From contig NZ_WPYP01000002.1 in NCBI RefSeq assembly GCF_013030985.1, forward strand, positions 124,001-188,000: a DNA stretch of 64,000 nucleotides. The letters are read 5' to 3'. Shown here piece by piece: positions 9,557-18,480 of this stretch. Made by a program: the position numbers and the translations under genes. Position 1 is the first letter of the stretch, and every line of letters starts with the position of its first letter. The DNA comes from Ruegeria arenilitoris (lineage in GTDB: Bacteria > Pseudomonadota > Alphaproteobacteria > Rhodobacterales > Rhodobacteraceae). Under the pieces are notes generated by a model. The model worked only from the letters and a program-made list of their open reading frames with translations. It was not told where the DNA came from and made no database searches.

Positions 9557-9612
9557 GCCATCCGCCGCTTGAAGCGCTTGGTCCGATAGCCTGTTTGTTA
9601 AAGGCAAAACCA

Positions 9613-9640
9613 AAAGCACAGGCCCGAAAGCCTGTGCTTT
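9613..9640. terminator. Bidirectional intrinsic terminator
   Basis: An 11-bp perfect stem AAAGCACAGGC/GCCTGTGCTTT (9613-9623 and 9630-9640) with a 6-nt loop sits between the convergent DUF427 gene and the dehydrogenase-cytochrome gene. The stem ends in A/T pairs, so it can serve both strands. Confidence 0.85.
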
Positions 9641-9671
9641 ATTGTCTTAGGGCTCAGATCCCATTCATTTC

Positions 9672-11297
9672 TTACTCTGCTTGTCGGCGCAGCGAGATCA
9701 GAATGTCCACGACCGCGTTGATCACCTCGGGATCATCCAGGGCGGGGTCCGGCATAGAAGTCTCGCCCGCTACAGACTGCGGATTGCTGAGGAAGGCGAC
9801 GAGTTGATCGCGGTCCCACTCACCGCCGACGGCAGAAAGGGATTGCGAGTAGTCGAAATCAGCCAAACCCCCAATTTTGCGCCCGTAAACCTCACCCAAA
9901 GACGGGGCGCTGGCACTGGGCAACACACCAAAACCGTGGCATTCGGCGCAGCCTTCCAGCGCGGTTTCTACCGCTTCGGCCGTGTGTTCGGACAGATCAA
10001 GATTCGCGATTTTTGAAACCGCAAACTGATAGCTGGGATCAAACTCGCCGACAGTCAGGTGCAGCACCTTTTTTTGGTCCGTCCACAGAACAATCGCGTC
10101 ACCATGTTGATGGACATACCGGATACGGAAACCCAACGGGATACGTTCATTAAACAGAATGCTGTCGCCCTTCGTGCGGATACGGAACAAGCTGTTGCCT
10201 GCCAGTGAACCGGCGATCAGATCGCCATCCCAGGCGGGATGGAAGTTCTCAATAGGTGCCAGCGAACTGACAGCGACAGACGGCAACCAGGAATAAGCAG
10301 GCAGTTCGAATTCAGGGTGGCGCCCGTAATCCAGCGTATCGGGCAACGGCAACCGGTTATACCGTGTTCCCAGCGATACCTTCGGCCAGCCGTAATCGTT
10401 GCCTTCACGGATGAGGTTCAACTCATCCCCGCCCCGTCGACCATGTTCAACCGCCCACAGCTTGCCATCGGCATCAAAGGCAATGCCCTGCATGTTCGAG
10501 TGACCCTGGCTGACAATACGGTTCTCGCCGGTTTCAAGATCAATCGCTATTACCTTGCCATACATCTGCTCGGGGTCCTGAGACAGCGGCACCGGCGCAT
10601 AAATCCCATCCTGCGCATAGTCACCGGCCGCAAGATAAAGCGTTCCATCTTCGTCTACACGAAAGCGTCCCCCGGCCATGTGCCCTTGAATGGCGCGGCC
10701 GTTCGGGTTGGGCGCAAGGCAGGGCTCTGTTGAAAACACAAGGGTCCAATCATCTGCACCGATCGACACATCCGCCGCGGCTGTTCCATTCAGATCCGCC
10801 CGTGCGATCGAGGTACGGTAGCAGTTTTCACCTTCGACCCATTCAGTAAACGAAACGAGCAGCACATCGTCGACAACGTCCACATCGTTATAGCGAAAGA
10901 AAAAATGGGCGAAGTCGTAGTTCGGATTTGCCGCCTCGAAATCCAGCATGGCCTTCCATCCATTCGGCGGGGGGGCGATCTCCAGTTTGTTGGCCTTGTC
11001 CCCGCTTACTTCGAAGAACCCGCCTTCGTGCGTCATCAAAAGCAGATCGTTCCCCAGGCTGGCCAGCGCACCTCCGCCTCCGGCACGTTCCACCGGAACG
11101 TCCAGAGCGCGCATGTTCAGCGCGGTAAAAATGGTCTCGACCTGTGTGGTCTGATCGTCGGACAAGACTGGCGCGGTATGCGTCACACCCCCATGGCTTT
11201 TGCGCAGGTTCTCAACCTCAAGAACCAGCAGGACAACCGCCGCTGCCAGGGCCACCACAACGAACGGGCTTGTCAAAAGCCGTTTCAAAAATTTCAT
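9672..11297 (-). CDS. PQQ-type sugar dehydrogenase fused to cytochrome c
   Basis: A 541-residue protein. Residues about 10-27 form a hydrophobic N-terminal anchor or signal (SPFVVVALAAAVVLLVLE). The middle resembles soluble aldose sugar dehydrogenases of the GdhB/YliI type, a six-bladed beta-propeller that uses pyrroloquinoline quinone; the conserved NMQGIAFDADGKLWAVEHG and RRGGDELNLIREGNDYGWP blocks are present. The C-terminal 90 residues carry a c-type heme site CAECH at 450-454 with a likely axial methionine at 515 (TSMPDP). The fusion would oxidise a substrate in the periplasm and pass electrons to its own heme. Cofactor and substrate are inferred from the family. It starts divergently from the DUF3179 gene. 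Confidence 0.82.
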   Translation of the reverse strand: MKFLKRLLTSPFVVVALAAAVVLLVLEVENLRKSHGGVTHTAPVLSDDQTTQVETIFTALNMRALDVPVERAGGGGALASLGNDLLLMTHEGGFFEVSGDKANKLEIAPPPNGWKAMLDFEAANPNYDFAHFFFRYNDVDVVDDVLLVSFTEWVEGENCYRTSIARADLNGTAAADVSIGADDWTLVFSTEPCLAPNPNGRAIQGHMAGGRFRVDEDGTLYLAAGDYAQDGIYAPVPLSQDPEQMYGKVIAIDLETGENRIVSQGHSNMQGIAFDADGKLWAVEHGRRGGDELNLIREGNDYGWPKVSLGTRYNRLPLPDTLDYGRHPEFELPAYSWLPSVAVSSLAPIENFHPAWDGDLIAGSLAGNSLFRIRTKGDSILFNERIPLGFRIRYVHQHGDAIVLWTDQKKVLHLTVGEFDPSYQFAVSKIANLDLSEHTAEAVETALEGCAECHGFGVLPSASAPSLGEVYGRKIGGLADFDYSQSLSAVGGEWDRDQLVAFLSNPQSVAGETSMPDPALDDPEVINAVVDILISLRRQAE

Positions 11298-11544
11298 TCC
11301 CTGACCTCATTTTTTTTTCGTTTGCCAACGCGCGAAAAGGTACTGCTCGCATACATAGAAACTGGATTTCCTGGCAGTATCAACCCGGCTGGCCTTTTCC
11401 AACTGCCGAGATCGGCGAGTGTGGTTCGCGGGTCCTTTTGGCAACTGGCAGATGCCGGAAATGGTCACGCCAGCTCACGCGGCTGTTGAGTGCATGTGAG
11501 CAGCAGACTGGGCAGAATACAGGTGTCTACCACCGGAGGATGCC

Positions 11545-12909
11545 ATGTCGATCACTCGCCGCTTTTTCGTTGGACTTTTGGGCGCCGCCGCGTTGCCCAA
11601 TTCGCTCTGGGCGCAACAGGATCCTGTACTAGAGGCCGTCAGGTCAACGCTTTTTGGCAGCAACGCAGAATTTGAACAGGGCATGGCCTTTCTGGTGCAG
11701 CGCGGCAATCCGGACGTCGTTCCTGCCCTGCTGACCGGTATGCGCTATGGCCGGCGGCGCAGTGATGAAATCGCCGATGTCATGCAAGCCCTGACCGGCG
11801 AAAGCATCGGCGCCGATTGGTTCGACTGGATGCTGTGGCAGGAAAGGAACCCGCAACTTGTCCCCCACCCCTCGCTGATCCCGTTCAAGCGCGAAGTGTT
11901 GCTGGGGATCGACCAGAATTTTGACGATTTCCTGCGCCTCGAATACCTGCAGCGGGACAAGATGAAGATCCGGCTGGAAGAGATTGCTTGGGGCGGCGTG
12001 AGCAAGGATGGTATCCCGTCGCTGGACAACCCGACGCTGATACAGGCCGCGCAGGCCAATTACCTGAAAGATGACGATCTGGTTTTTGGGGTCTCAATCA
12101 ACGGAGACGAGCGCGCCTATCCGTTGCGCATCATGGGCTGGCACGAAATGTTCAATGAGGTGATCGGCGGCGTGCCCGTCGCGCTGGCCTATTGCACGTT
12201 GTGCGGCTCGGGCATTCTGTTCGAAACGCAGATCCCTGGGCGGCGAAAACCGTTGATCTTCGGCTCGTCAGGGTTCCTGTATCGGTCGAACAAACTGATG
12301 TTTGACCGGGAAACGCATTCGCTTTGGAACCAGTACACCGGAAAGCCTGTCGTGGGTCCGCTGGCGGGCAGCGGAATCGAGTTGAAACAACGCCCCGTGG
12401 TGATCACCACATGGGAAAGCTGGAAGGTCTCGCTCCCTGGCACCCGCGTCCTGTCGCTGAACACCGGGCATCGGCGCAACTACGGCTCGGGGGTGGTGTA
12501 TCGCGAATACTTCGCCTCGCCCGAGTTGATGTTTCCCGCGCTGGTCGATCAATCCGCACATCGACAGAAGGATTACGTCTTTGCCATCCGCCAGTTCGGC
12601 GCGGCACGGGCCTGGCCGCTTGAGGCGTTCAGCAGAACCCGCGTGATCAATGACGCGATTGCCAACCGTCCTCTGGTTCTGATCGGAAACTCCGACAAGC
12701 GCACCGTCCGGGCTTATGAGCGGAAATCGCACCGGTTCAAAGCATTAGACGGCGGTCTTGTGGACCAGACCGGTCAGAAATGGACCCTGACCGAAGAGGC
12801 CCTGATCGGGCCGGACGGTATCCGGCTGCCGCGGGTCGCGGGCCATATCTCGTACTGGTTCGCGTGGGACAACTATCTGGGTGACGCGGCGACGGTGTAT
12901 CCCGGCTAG
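11545..12909 (+). CDS. DUF3179 domain protein, probably exported
   Basis: A 454-residue protein. The N-terminus (MSITRRFFVGLLGAAALPNS) has a twin arginine before a hydrophobic stretch and a probable cleavage site after LWAQ, so Tat export is likely. DUF3179 hallmarks follow: YPLRIMGWHEMFNEVIGG, then the ALAYCTLCGSG motif with two cysteines, FGSSGFLYRSNKLMFDRET and SLWNQYTGKPVVG. The family has no settled biochemical role. The ATG is preceded by CCGGAGGATGCC, a strong ribosome site. Its stop overlaps that of the ClC gene by 4 bp (CTAG at 12906-12909). It is divergent from the dehydrogenase-cytochrome gene; 11298-11544 is their shared upstream region. Confidence 0.85.
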   Translation: MSITRRFFVGLLGAAALPNSLWAQQDPVLEAVRSTLFGSNAEFEQGMAFLVQRGNPDVVPALLTGMRYGRRRSDEIADVMQALTGESIGADWFDWMLWQERNPQLVPHPSLIPFKREVLLGIDQNFDDFLRLEYLQRDKMKIRLEEIAWGGVSKDGIPSLDNPTLIQAAQANYLKDDDLVFGVSINGDERAYPLRIMGWHEMFNEVIGGVPVALAYCTLCGSGILFETQIPGRRKPLIFGSSGFLYRSNKLMFDRETHSLWNQYTGKPVVGPLAGSGIELKQRPVVITTWESWKVSLPGTRVLSLNTGHRRNYGSGVVYREYFASPELMFPALVDQSAHRQKDYVFAIRQFGAARAWPLEAFSRTRVINDAIANRPLVLIGNSDKRTVRAYERKSHRFKALDGGLVDQTGQKWTLTEEALIGPDGIRLPRVAGHISYWFAWDNYLGDAATVYPG

Positions 12910-14591
12910 GAATGCTCTTCGGCCGCCGTGGCCGCCAGCGCCCGGTTATAAGCCTTCAACGCATCAATATGGTAAAGCGCCCCAACCGGGTTTTCGCTAC
13001 CGTCTTCCTCGACGGTCACGACCGGAATGCAGGGGATGTCATCGCGGTCGAAATAAGGCATCGCCGCTTCCAGCGTGGCACTGGCCTGCACACACAGGCC
13101 CTGTTCGACCAGTTCCAGCGCCTCTTCCCGGGTGATCGACTTAGCATCACCAATGGGACGCATCACCGCCCCGGCGCGCAGCATCGCCAGCAGATAGGCC
13201 TGCGGTCCTGCGGCCAGATGCACGTTGCGGCGTTCCAACTGGGTCAAAAAGAACGACCGGTCCACAAGGCGCGAGGCCAGCGCCGTAGACATCGAGACCG
13301 AGACCATCACCGCCAGACCGATCTGCCAGTCTCCGGTCAGTTCAAACACGATCATGGTGGTGGAAATCGGCGCGCCCAGTACGGCGGCGGCTACGGCCCC
13401 CATTCCGGCAAAGGCATAAAGCGTATGGGTCCCGGATACATCCGGCAGCAGACCGGTGGCGATCAGGCCAAAGGCCAATCCGGTCAGCGCCCCAATCATC
13501 AGCGAGGGCGAGAACACCCCGCCCCCCATACGCCCGCCCATGGTGATGGCCAGCGCCACCGTCTTGACCACTGCAAACACGATCGCCACCGTCAGGGTCA
13601 GGTCCCCGGCCAGGGCGCGGATCGTAGTTTCGTACCCGACGCCGATGATATGCGGGAACCAGATCGCCAGCAGGCCCAGCATTGCACCGGACACTGCCGG
13701 GCGCAGCCAGCGCGGCAGGGACAGCCGGCTTTGGATATGGCTGCCAATATCCTCGGCAAAAAAGATCGAGCGCATCAGCAGCAGCGACACCAGCCCGCAG
13801 ATCAGGCCGAGGATCAGGAACGCGGGCAGTTCCACATAGAATTGCAGTGATCCTGGCGTTTCCAGAATGAACTCGGTCACGTCGCCGTATTCCAGCCGGT
13901 TGATCACGGTTCCCGCGACCGAGGCGATGACGATGGGCGCAAAGGCATGCACGGCAAAGTGGCGCAGCACGACCTCAAGCGCGAACAATGCCCCGGCGAT
14001 GGGCGAGTTGAAGCTGGCTGAAACCGCCGCTGCAACGGCGCAACCCAGCAGGTCGCGCCCGGTGATGCCATCGGCGTGGATGCGGTCGCTGACCCAGGTT
14101 GAGATCACCCCGGCCATGTGCACCACTGGCCCTTCTCGCCCGGACGAGCCGCCAGTGCTGAGCGTGATCAGCGAGGCAAAGAACGAGGCGATTCCCGCCT
14201 TACCCTCGACCCGGCCATCTGTCAGCGCGGCACCTTCGATGACGTCCGCAACCGAGCGCACACGCCCGTCATCCGTGAAATTGTGCAGAATCACACCCAC
14301 GATCAGGCCGCCGATGATCGGGATAATCAGGATCAGAAACCACGGCAGTTTTTCGGCATGGCTGTGCAGCAGCAGGATGTCCTCGGTGTCATAGACATAG
14401 GCCTGCAGCGACCGGATCGCTTTTCGGAACCCCAGCGCCATGAACCCCGCCGCGACCCCGATGGCCAGCGCGATGAACCAGAACTGGATCTGGCTGGGGC
14501 CGCGCCGCCGCATCACCCGCCACGCATCCTTCATCGCGGCCAGAGCCTGATTAAGCTGGTTGCGCAGAACGGTGCGGGTCGATTGGGTCAT
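12906..14591 (-). CDS. ClC family chloride channel/transporter with CBS domains
   Basis: A 561-residue membrane protein of the ClC family, which moves chloride (channel or H+/Cl- exchange). The gating-glutamate motif is GSSGREGPVVHM with E at 153, and the GxFxP motif is present in GGGVFSPSLMIGA. The first selectivity motif GSGIP is not seen; the aligned place reads RSVADVIEG. About ten helical hydrophobic segments precede a C-terminal CBS pair (about 455-555; VMRPIGDAKSIT and IPCIPVVTVEEDG), which usually bind adenine nucleotides. It converges with the DUF3179 gene by a 4-bp stop overlap and lies downstream of recN in reading direction. Confidence 0.93.
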   Translation of the reverse strand: MTQSTRTVLRNQLNQALAAMKDAWRVMRRRGPSQIQFWFIALAIGVAAGFMALGFRKAIRSLQAYVYDTEDILLLHSHAEKLPWFLILIIPIIGGLIVGVILHNFTDDGRVRSVADVIEGAALTDGRVEGKAGIASFFASLITLSTGGSSGREGPVVHMAGVISTWVSDRIHADGITGRDLLGCAVAAAVSASFNSPIAGALFALEVVLRHFAVHAFAPIVIASVAGTVINRLEYGDVTEFILETPGSLQFYVELPAFLILGLICGLVSLLLMRSIFFAEDIGSHIQSRLSLPRWLRPAVSGAMLGLLAIWFPHIIGVGYETTIRALAGDLTLTVAIVFAVVKTVALAITMGGRMGGGVFSPSLMIGALTGLAFGLIATGLLPDVSGTHTLYAFAGMGAVAAAVLGAPISTTMIVFELTGDWQIGLAVMVSVSMSTALASRLVDRSFFLTQLERRNVHLAAGPQAYLLAMLRAGAVMRPIGDAKSITREEALELVEQGLCVQASATLEAAMPYFDRDDIPCIPVVTVEEDGSENPVGALYHIDALKAYNRALAATAAEEHS

Positions 14592-14691
14592 TGGCCCTCG
14601 GGGATCAAGTCTTATCCCTTACTAAGCCACGGAGCGTTTTGATAAAAGTGGGATCGCGACGGTTTGAGAACCGGAAAGCGGCAGAATTGTC

Positions 14692-16341
14692 TCAGGCACC
14701 CAGCAGGGCGCGGGCGGCAGCGCGGGCCTCATCCGTGATGGTGTCCCCGGCAACCATGCGGGCGATTTCGTCCACGCGGTCGGGATCGGCCAGCGGGATC
14801 ACGGTGGACAATGTCTGCCCGTCGCTGACTTGTTTCTGCACCCGCCAGTGATGCGCCGCGCGGGCGGCCACTTGCGGCGAGTGCGTCACCACCAGCACCT
14901 GCCCCCCCTGCGCCAGCGACGCCAATCGCCGCCCCACCGCGTCGGCAGTCGCCCCGCCGACGCCTCGGTCAATTTCGTCAAAGATCATGGTGCGAGCGCT
15001 GTCGTCACCCGTCAGACAGACCTTAAGCGCCAGCAAAAAGCGGCTGAGTTCACCCCCCGAAGCGATCTTGTTCAACGGCCCGGACGGTGCACCCGGATTG
15101 GTGGCGACGGTAAAGGCCACCGCATCGGTGCCTTCAGGGCCGGGATCGGCGGCAGTGATTTCAGTCTGAAACACCGCGCGTTCCATTTTCAGCGGCGCGA
15201 GTTCGGCCATCACCGCAGCGTCCAGCTGTCCGGCAGCCTGATGCCGCGTGGCGCTGAGCGCGGCGGCGGCCTTGTCATAGGCGGCCTGAGCGGCCTCGAC
15301 CGCTGCCCGCTGATCGGCCAGATCGGCATCGCCCGCGTCCAAACGGTTCAGCCGGTCACGCAGCGTATCGGCAAATGCCCCCAGATCGTCCGGGGCCACG
15401 TCATGCTTGCGCGCCAACGCGCGGATAGCGAACAGGCGCTCCTCGGCCGCCTCAAGCTCTGCCGGGTTGAAATCCAGCGCCTGAAGGCAGGCATTCACGC
15501 CATCCTGCGCCTCACCCAATTCGATCAGGGCACGGCCAAGCGCGGCGATGGGCTCCTCTAGCTGCCCGCCCGCATTGTCCGACACACCTTCCAACCAGCG
15601 AACTGCGTCAGACATGGACCCTTCTGCCCCGTCCCCGCCCAACAGATCAAAAGCACGAGCCACATCATCACGGATACGTTCGGCCCCCTGCATCATCCGG
15701 CGACGTGCGTCCAGTTCGCCATCCTCACCCGGCTGCGGGTCCAGCTTGTCCAGTTCCGCAACGGCATGGCGCAGGAATTCCTCTTCGGCGCGCATGGCCG
15801 CGAGGGTCGCCTCGGTCTCTGCCAGAGCCTTACGCATACGCGACATCTCGGTCCACGCTGCACGTACAGCGGCCAGGTGCGCCCCCGCCCCGGCATAGTC
15901 ATCCAGCATCGCCCGATGCCCGCGCGGGTTCAGCAACCCGCGGTCATCGTGCTGACCATGCAGTTCGATCAAAGTCTCGGACAGCGCCCGCAGCACCTCA
16001 CCGGAGCAACGCCGGTCATTGACCCAAGCGGTCTTGCGGCCCTCGGCGGTGTTAACCCGGCGCAGGATCAACTCCTCACCTCCGGGCAAGCCCGCCTCGG
16101 CCAGAACCGCATGGGCGGCGTGATCGGGACCGAGTTCGAACTCGGCGACCACCTCACCCTGAGCCGCACCCTGACGGACCAGCTCGGCCCGTCCGCGCCA
16201 GCCCAGCACGAAACCCAACGAATCCAGCAGAATCGACTTACCCGCACCGGTTTCCCCGGTCAAAGCGTTCAAACCCGGCTGAAACGTCAGTTCCAGCCGG
16301 TCGATGATCAGCATGTCGCGGATATCAAGGGCGCGCAGCAT
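14692..16341 (-). CDS. recN: DNA repair protein RecN
   Basis: A 549-residue SMC-like ATPase that acts on DNA double-strand breaks in recombinational repair. Walker A is GETGAGKS at residues 29-36; the ABC signature is NKIASGGELSRFLLALK and Walker B follows in MIFDEIDRGVGG. The middle (about 150-400) is rich in A, E, R and L and should form the coiled-coil arms. Its length fits RecN. It follows bamD by 35 nt on the same strand, so the lpxC-bamD-recN order of the Rhodobacterales dcw cluster end is kept. Confidence 0.97.
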   Translation of the reverse strand: MLRALDIRDMLIIDRLELTFQPGLNALTGETGAGKSILLDSLGFVLGWRGRAELVRQGAAQGEVVAEFELGPDHAAHAVLAEAGLPGGEELILRRVNTAEGRKTAWVNDRRCSGEVLRALSETLIELHGQHDDRGLLNPRGHRAMLDDYAGAGAHLAAVRAAWTEMSRMRKALAETEATLAAMRAEEEFLRHAVAELDKLDPQPGEDGELDARRRMMQGAERIRDDVARAFDLLGGDGAEGSMSDAVRWLEGVSDNAGGQLEEPIAALGRALIELGEAQDGVNACLQALDFNPAELEAAEERLFAIRALARKHDVAPDDLGAFADTLRDRLNRLDAGDADLADQRAAVEAAQAAYDKAAAALSATRHQAAGQLDAAVMAELAPLKMERAVFQTEITAADPGPEGTDAVAFTVATNPGAPSGPLNKIASGGELSRFLLALKVCLTGDDSARTMIFDEIDRGVGGATADAVGRRLASLAQGGQVLVVTHSPQVAARAAHHWRVQKQVSDGQTLSTVIPLADPDRVDEIARMVAGDTITDEARAAARALLGA

Positions 16342-16376
16342 CGGGTCTCAGCGTCCCACGCCTGTAGCCATGGCGA

Positions 16377-17219
16377 TTACAACCACTCACCTTTGATCGT
16401 CTGGCGGTAAATCTGGCTCAGCCAGTTATTACCACGGCTCTTCAGCTCCAACCCGCGCGAGGTCAACAGCTTGTAGCCCGCATCGTACCACTCGGACGAC
16501 TGGTAATTGTATCCCAGAATGGCACCGGCCGACTGCGCCTCATCCACCAGACCCAGCGACAGATACGCTTCGATCAGACGATACAGTGCCTCGGCGGTGT
16601 GGGTGGTGGTCTGGAAATCCTCGACCACCACGCGGAACCGGTTGATGGCCGCTGTATAGTGATCCTGACGCAGGTAATAGCGCCCGATCTCCATCTCTTT
16701 ACCCGCCAGATGGTCAAAGGCCAGATCGAATTTCAGAACTGCCGAAGTGGCATATTCACTGTCGGGATAGACCTCGATCACCGTCCGCAGCGATTGCAGT
16801 GCCTGGAACGTCAGGCCCTGATCGCGACCGACCTCGTCAATCTGGTCATAGTAGCTGAGCGCCAGAAGGTACTGCGCGTAAGCCGCGTCTTCGTCCGTCG
16901 GGTAGAAATCGATATAGCGCTGCGCAGCGGCGCGGCTTTCTTCGTAGTTCTTGTCCGCGTGGAACGAAAACGCCTGCATGATCAGCGCGCGTTTGGCCCA
17001 ATCGGAATACGGATACAGGCGCTCCACTTCCGAGAAATACCACGCCGCATCGTCCGAGCGATTCTGCGACAGCTCATACTCACCACGTGTGAAAATCTGT
17101 TCTGGCGTAAAGCCTTCCAGGTTCTGATTGCGGTCTGCGCCTTTGTCGCCGCAGGCCGTCAAAACTGCTGTCAGAAGTATCGCGCCCGCGAATCTGACTG
17201 CCGCTTTGGTGCCAACCAT
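16377..17219 (-). CDS. bamD: Outer membrane assembly lipoprotein BamD
   Basis: A 280-residue lipoprotein of the BAM complex, which folds beta-barrel proteins into the outer membrane. The signal peptide ends in a lipobox VLTAC with the lipidated cysteine at 23. The mature part consists of TPR repeats; the typical YxxGEYELSQNRSDDAAWYF-type first repeat and ALSYYDQIDEVGRDQGLT segment are visible. It lies between lpxC and recN on the same strand, with about 127 nt before it. The annotation as ComL/YfiO family is secure from the repeat pattern and lipobox. Confidence 0.95.
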   Translation of the reverse strand: MVGTKAAVRFAGAILLTAVLTACGDKGADRNQNLEGFTPEQIFTRGEYELSQNRSDDAAWYFSEVERLYPYSDWAKRALIMQAFSFHADKNYEESRAAAQRYIDFYPTDEDAAYAQYLLALSYYDQIDEVGRDQGLTFQALQSLRTVIEVYPDSEYATSAVLKFDLAFDHLAGKEMEIGRYYLRQDHYTAAINRFRVVVEDFQTTTHTAEALYRLIEAYLSLGLVDEAQSAGAILGYNYQSSEWYDAGYKLLTSRGLELKSRGNNWLSQIYRQTIKGEWL

Positions 17220-17346
17220 TCCGCCTATCCTTGTCGTATTGCTTATCGGGGTAAGCCCCGGATTGGGCTTCGGTTTAGCACATATAGTTCCGGGGCAAAA
17301 CGCCTTAGTACACCCGCTGGCGGAATTGTCGACCGAGTTGATCTAA

Positions 17347-18267
17347 TCAGGCAACTTCGGGAATTTCGTCCCAGACAAGGCCTTGTCCCGGCAGGCGTGC
17401 TGCCTGTTCGGGGGTGCACAGCACCGGACGCACCGCGCCTGGTGTTTCGAACAGCTTGCGCAGCAGCGTGTTGGTCATGGCGTGGCCGGATTTGTCGCCG
17501 GTGAAGTGGCCCAGAATCGGACCGCCCGCCAGATAGAGGTCACCCAGAGCGTCCAGCATCTTGTGGCGCACCGCCTCATCCGCGTGGCGGAAACCGCCCG
17601 GGGTCAGCACTTCGTCGCCTTGAACAACGACGGCATTTTCCAGCGTCCCGCCCAGGGCCAGACCGTTTTCGCGCATCGCTTCTACGTCGGTACGACGGCA
17701 GAAGGTGCGGCAATCGCTAAGCTCACGCGCGAACGAGCCGTTGCGCATATCCAGCCGCTTGGTCTGGCGGCCAATCGCGCTGTCCTCAAAATCGATGTGG
17801 AAGTCGATGATCAGCCCGTCCGCCGGTACAATCGACGCGCTGGCGCCTTCGCGAGACGCAGTCACCGGCTTGAGAACCTCGAAGGCCAGAACCGGGCTGG
17901 CCTGACGGCGCACACCCTTGGCCATGATGCCGCGCACGAAATCAATCGACGAGCCGTCCATGATCGGTACTTCGGGGCCATCGATCTCAATCAGCGCGTT
18001 ATGCACGCCGCATCCGGCCAGAGCGGCCATGATATGCTCGACAGTCGACACCGAAACGTTTGCTTCGTTCACCAAACGGGTGCAGAGCGGCGTGCGCTCG
18101 ACCACGTCATAGATCGCAGGGATCAACGCATTGCCCAGCTCGATATCCGTACGTTTGAACCAGATGCCGTGACCGGCGGCTGCCGGCTTCAGGACCATCG
18201 TCGCAGGCTTGCCGCTGTGCAGCCCGACGCCTGTAAACGTGATCGGAGATTTGAGCGTATGTTGCAA
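17347..18267 (-). CDS. lpxC: UDP-3-O-acyl-N-acetylglucosamine deacetylase LpxC
   Basis: A 306-residue zinc deacetylase catalysing the committed step of lipid A synthesis. Zinc and catalytic motifs are visible: VEHIMAALAGCGV with the first zinc histidine, and HKMLDALGDLYLAGG with H and D ligands; ILGHFTGDKSGHAMTN follows. The start is a TTG at 18267 (MQHTLKSPITF) with GAGG seven bases upstream; this matches the family N-terminus and length, while the in-frame extension to 18339 does not. It follows ftsZ, separated by an intrinsic terminator, so it probably has its own promoter within 18268-18430. Confidence 0.95.
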   Translation of the reverse strand: MQHTLKSPITFTGVGLHSGKPATMVLKPAAAGHGIWFKRTDIELGNALIPAIYDVVERTPLCTRLVNEANVSVSTVEHIMAALAGCGVHNALIEIDGPEVPIMDGSSIDFVRGIMAKGVRRQASPVLAFEVLKPVTASREGASASIVPADGLIIDFHIDFEDSAIGRQTKRLDMRNGSFARELSDCRTFCRRTDVEAMRENGLALGGTLENAVVVQGDEVLTPGGFRHADEAVRHKMLDALGDLYLAGGPILGHFTGDKSGHAMTNTLLRKLFETPGAVRPVLCTPEQAARLPGQGLVWDEIPEVA

Positions 18268-18432
18268 GGTGAACCTCGGTGAGTGGTTTCCGGCCTTTAC
18301 GGTCCGTGTTGGACACTCAACTAAGGAAGGTCGCGTCAAGGCTCAACTCACTCTTTGTAACTGAATGAAACATCTATGTAACAGATCGGCAAAAGCCTGC
18401 TTACATGTGGTTAAAGCTCTGTAATAAAAAAT

Positions 18433-18460
18433 AAAAGGGCCGCCAAACGGCGACCCTTTT
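18433..18460 (-). terminator. Intrinsic terminator downstream of ftsZ
   Basis: The stem is AAAAGGG-C-CGCC (18433-18444) with GGCG-A-CCCTTTT (18449-18460), one mismatch and a 4-nt loop. On the minus strand it is followed by a U-rich stretch (TTTTATTTTTTATT). It lies 20 bp after the ftsZ stop and should end the dcw transcript before lpxC. Confidence 0.85.
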
Positions 18461-18480
18461 TAGCTATTTTGTTACCGGGT

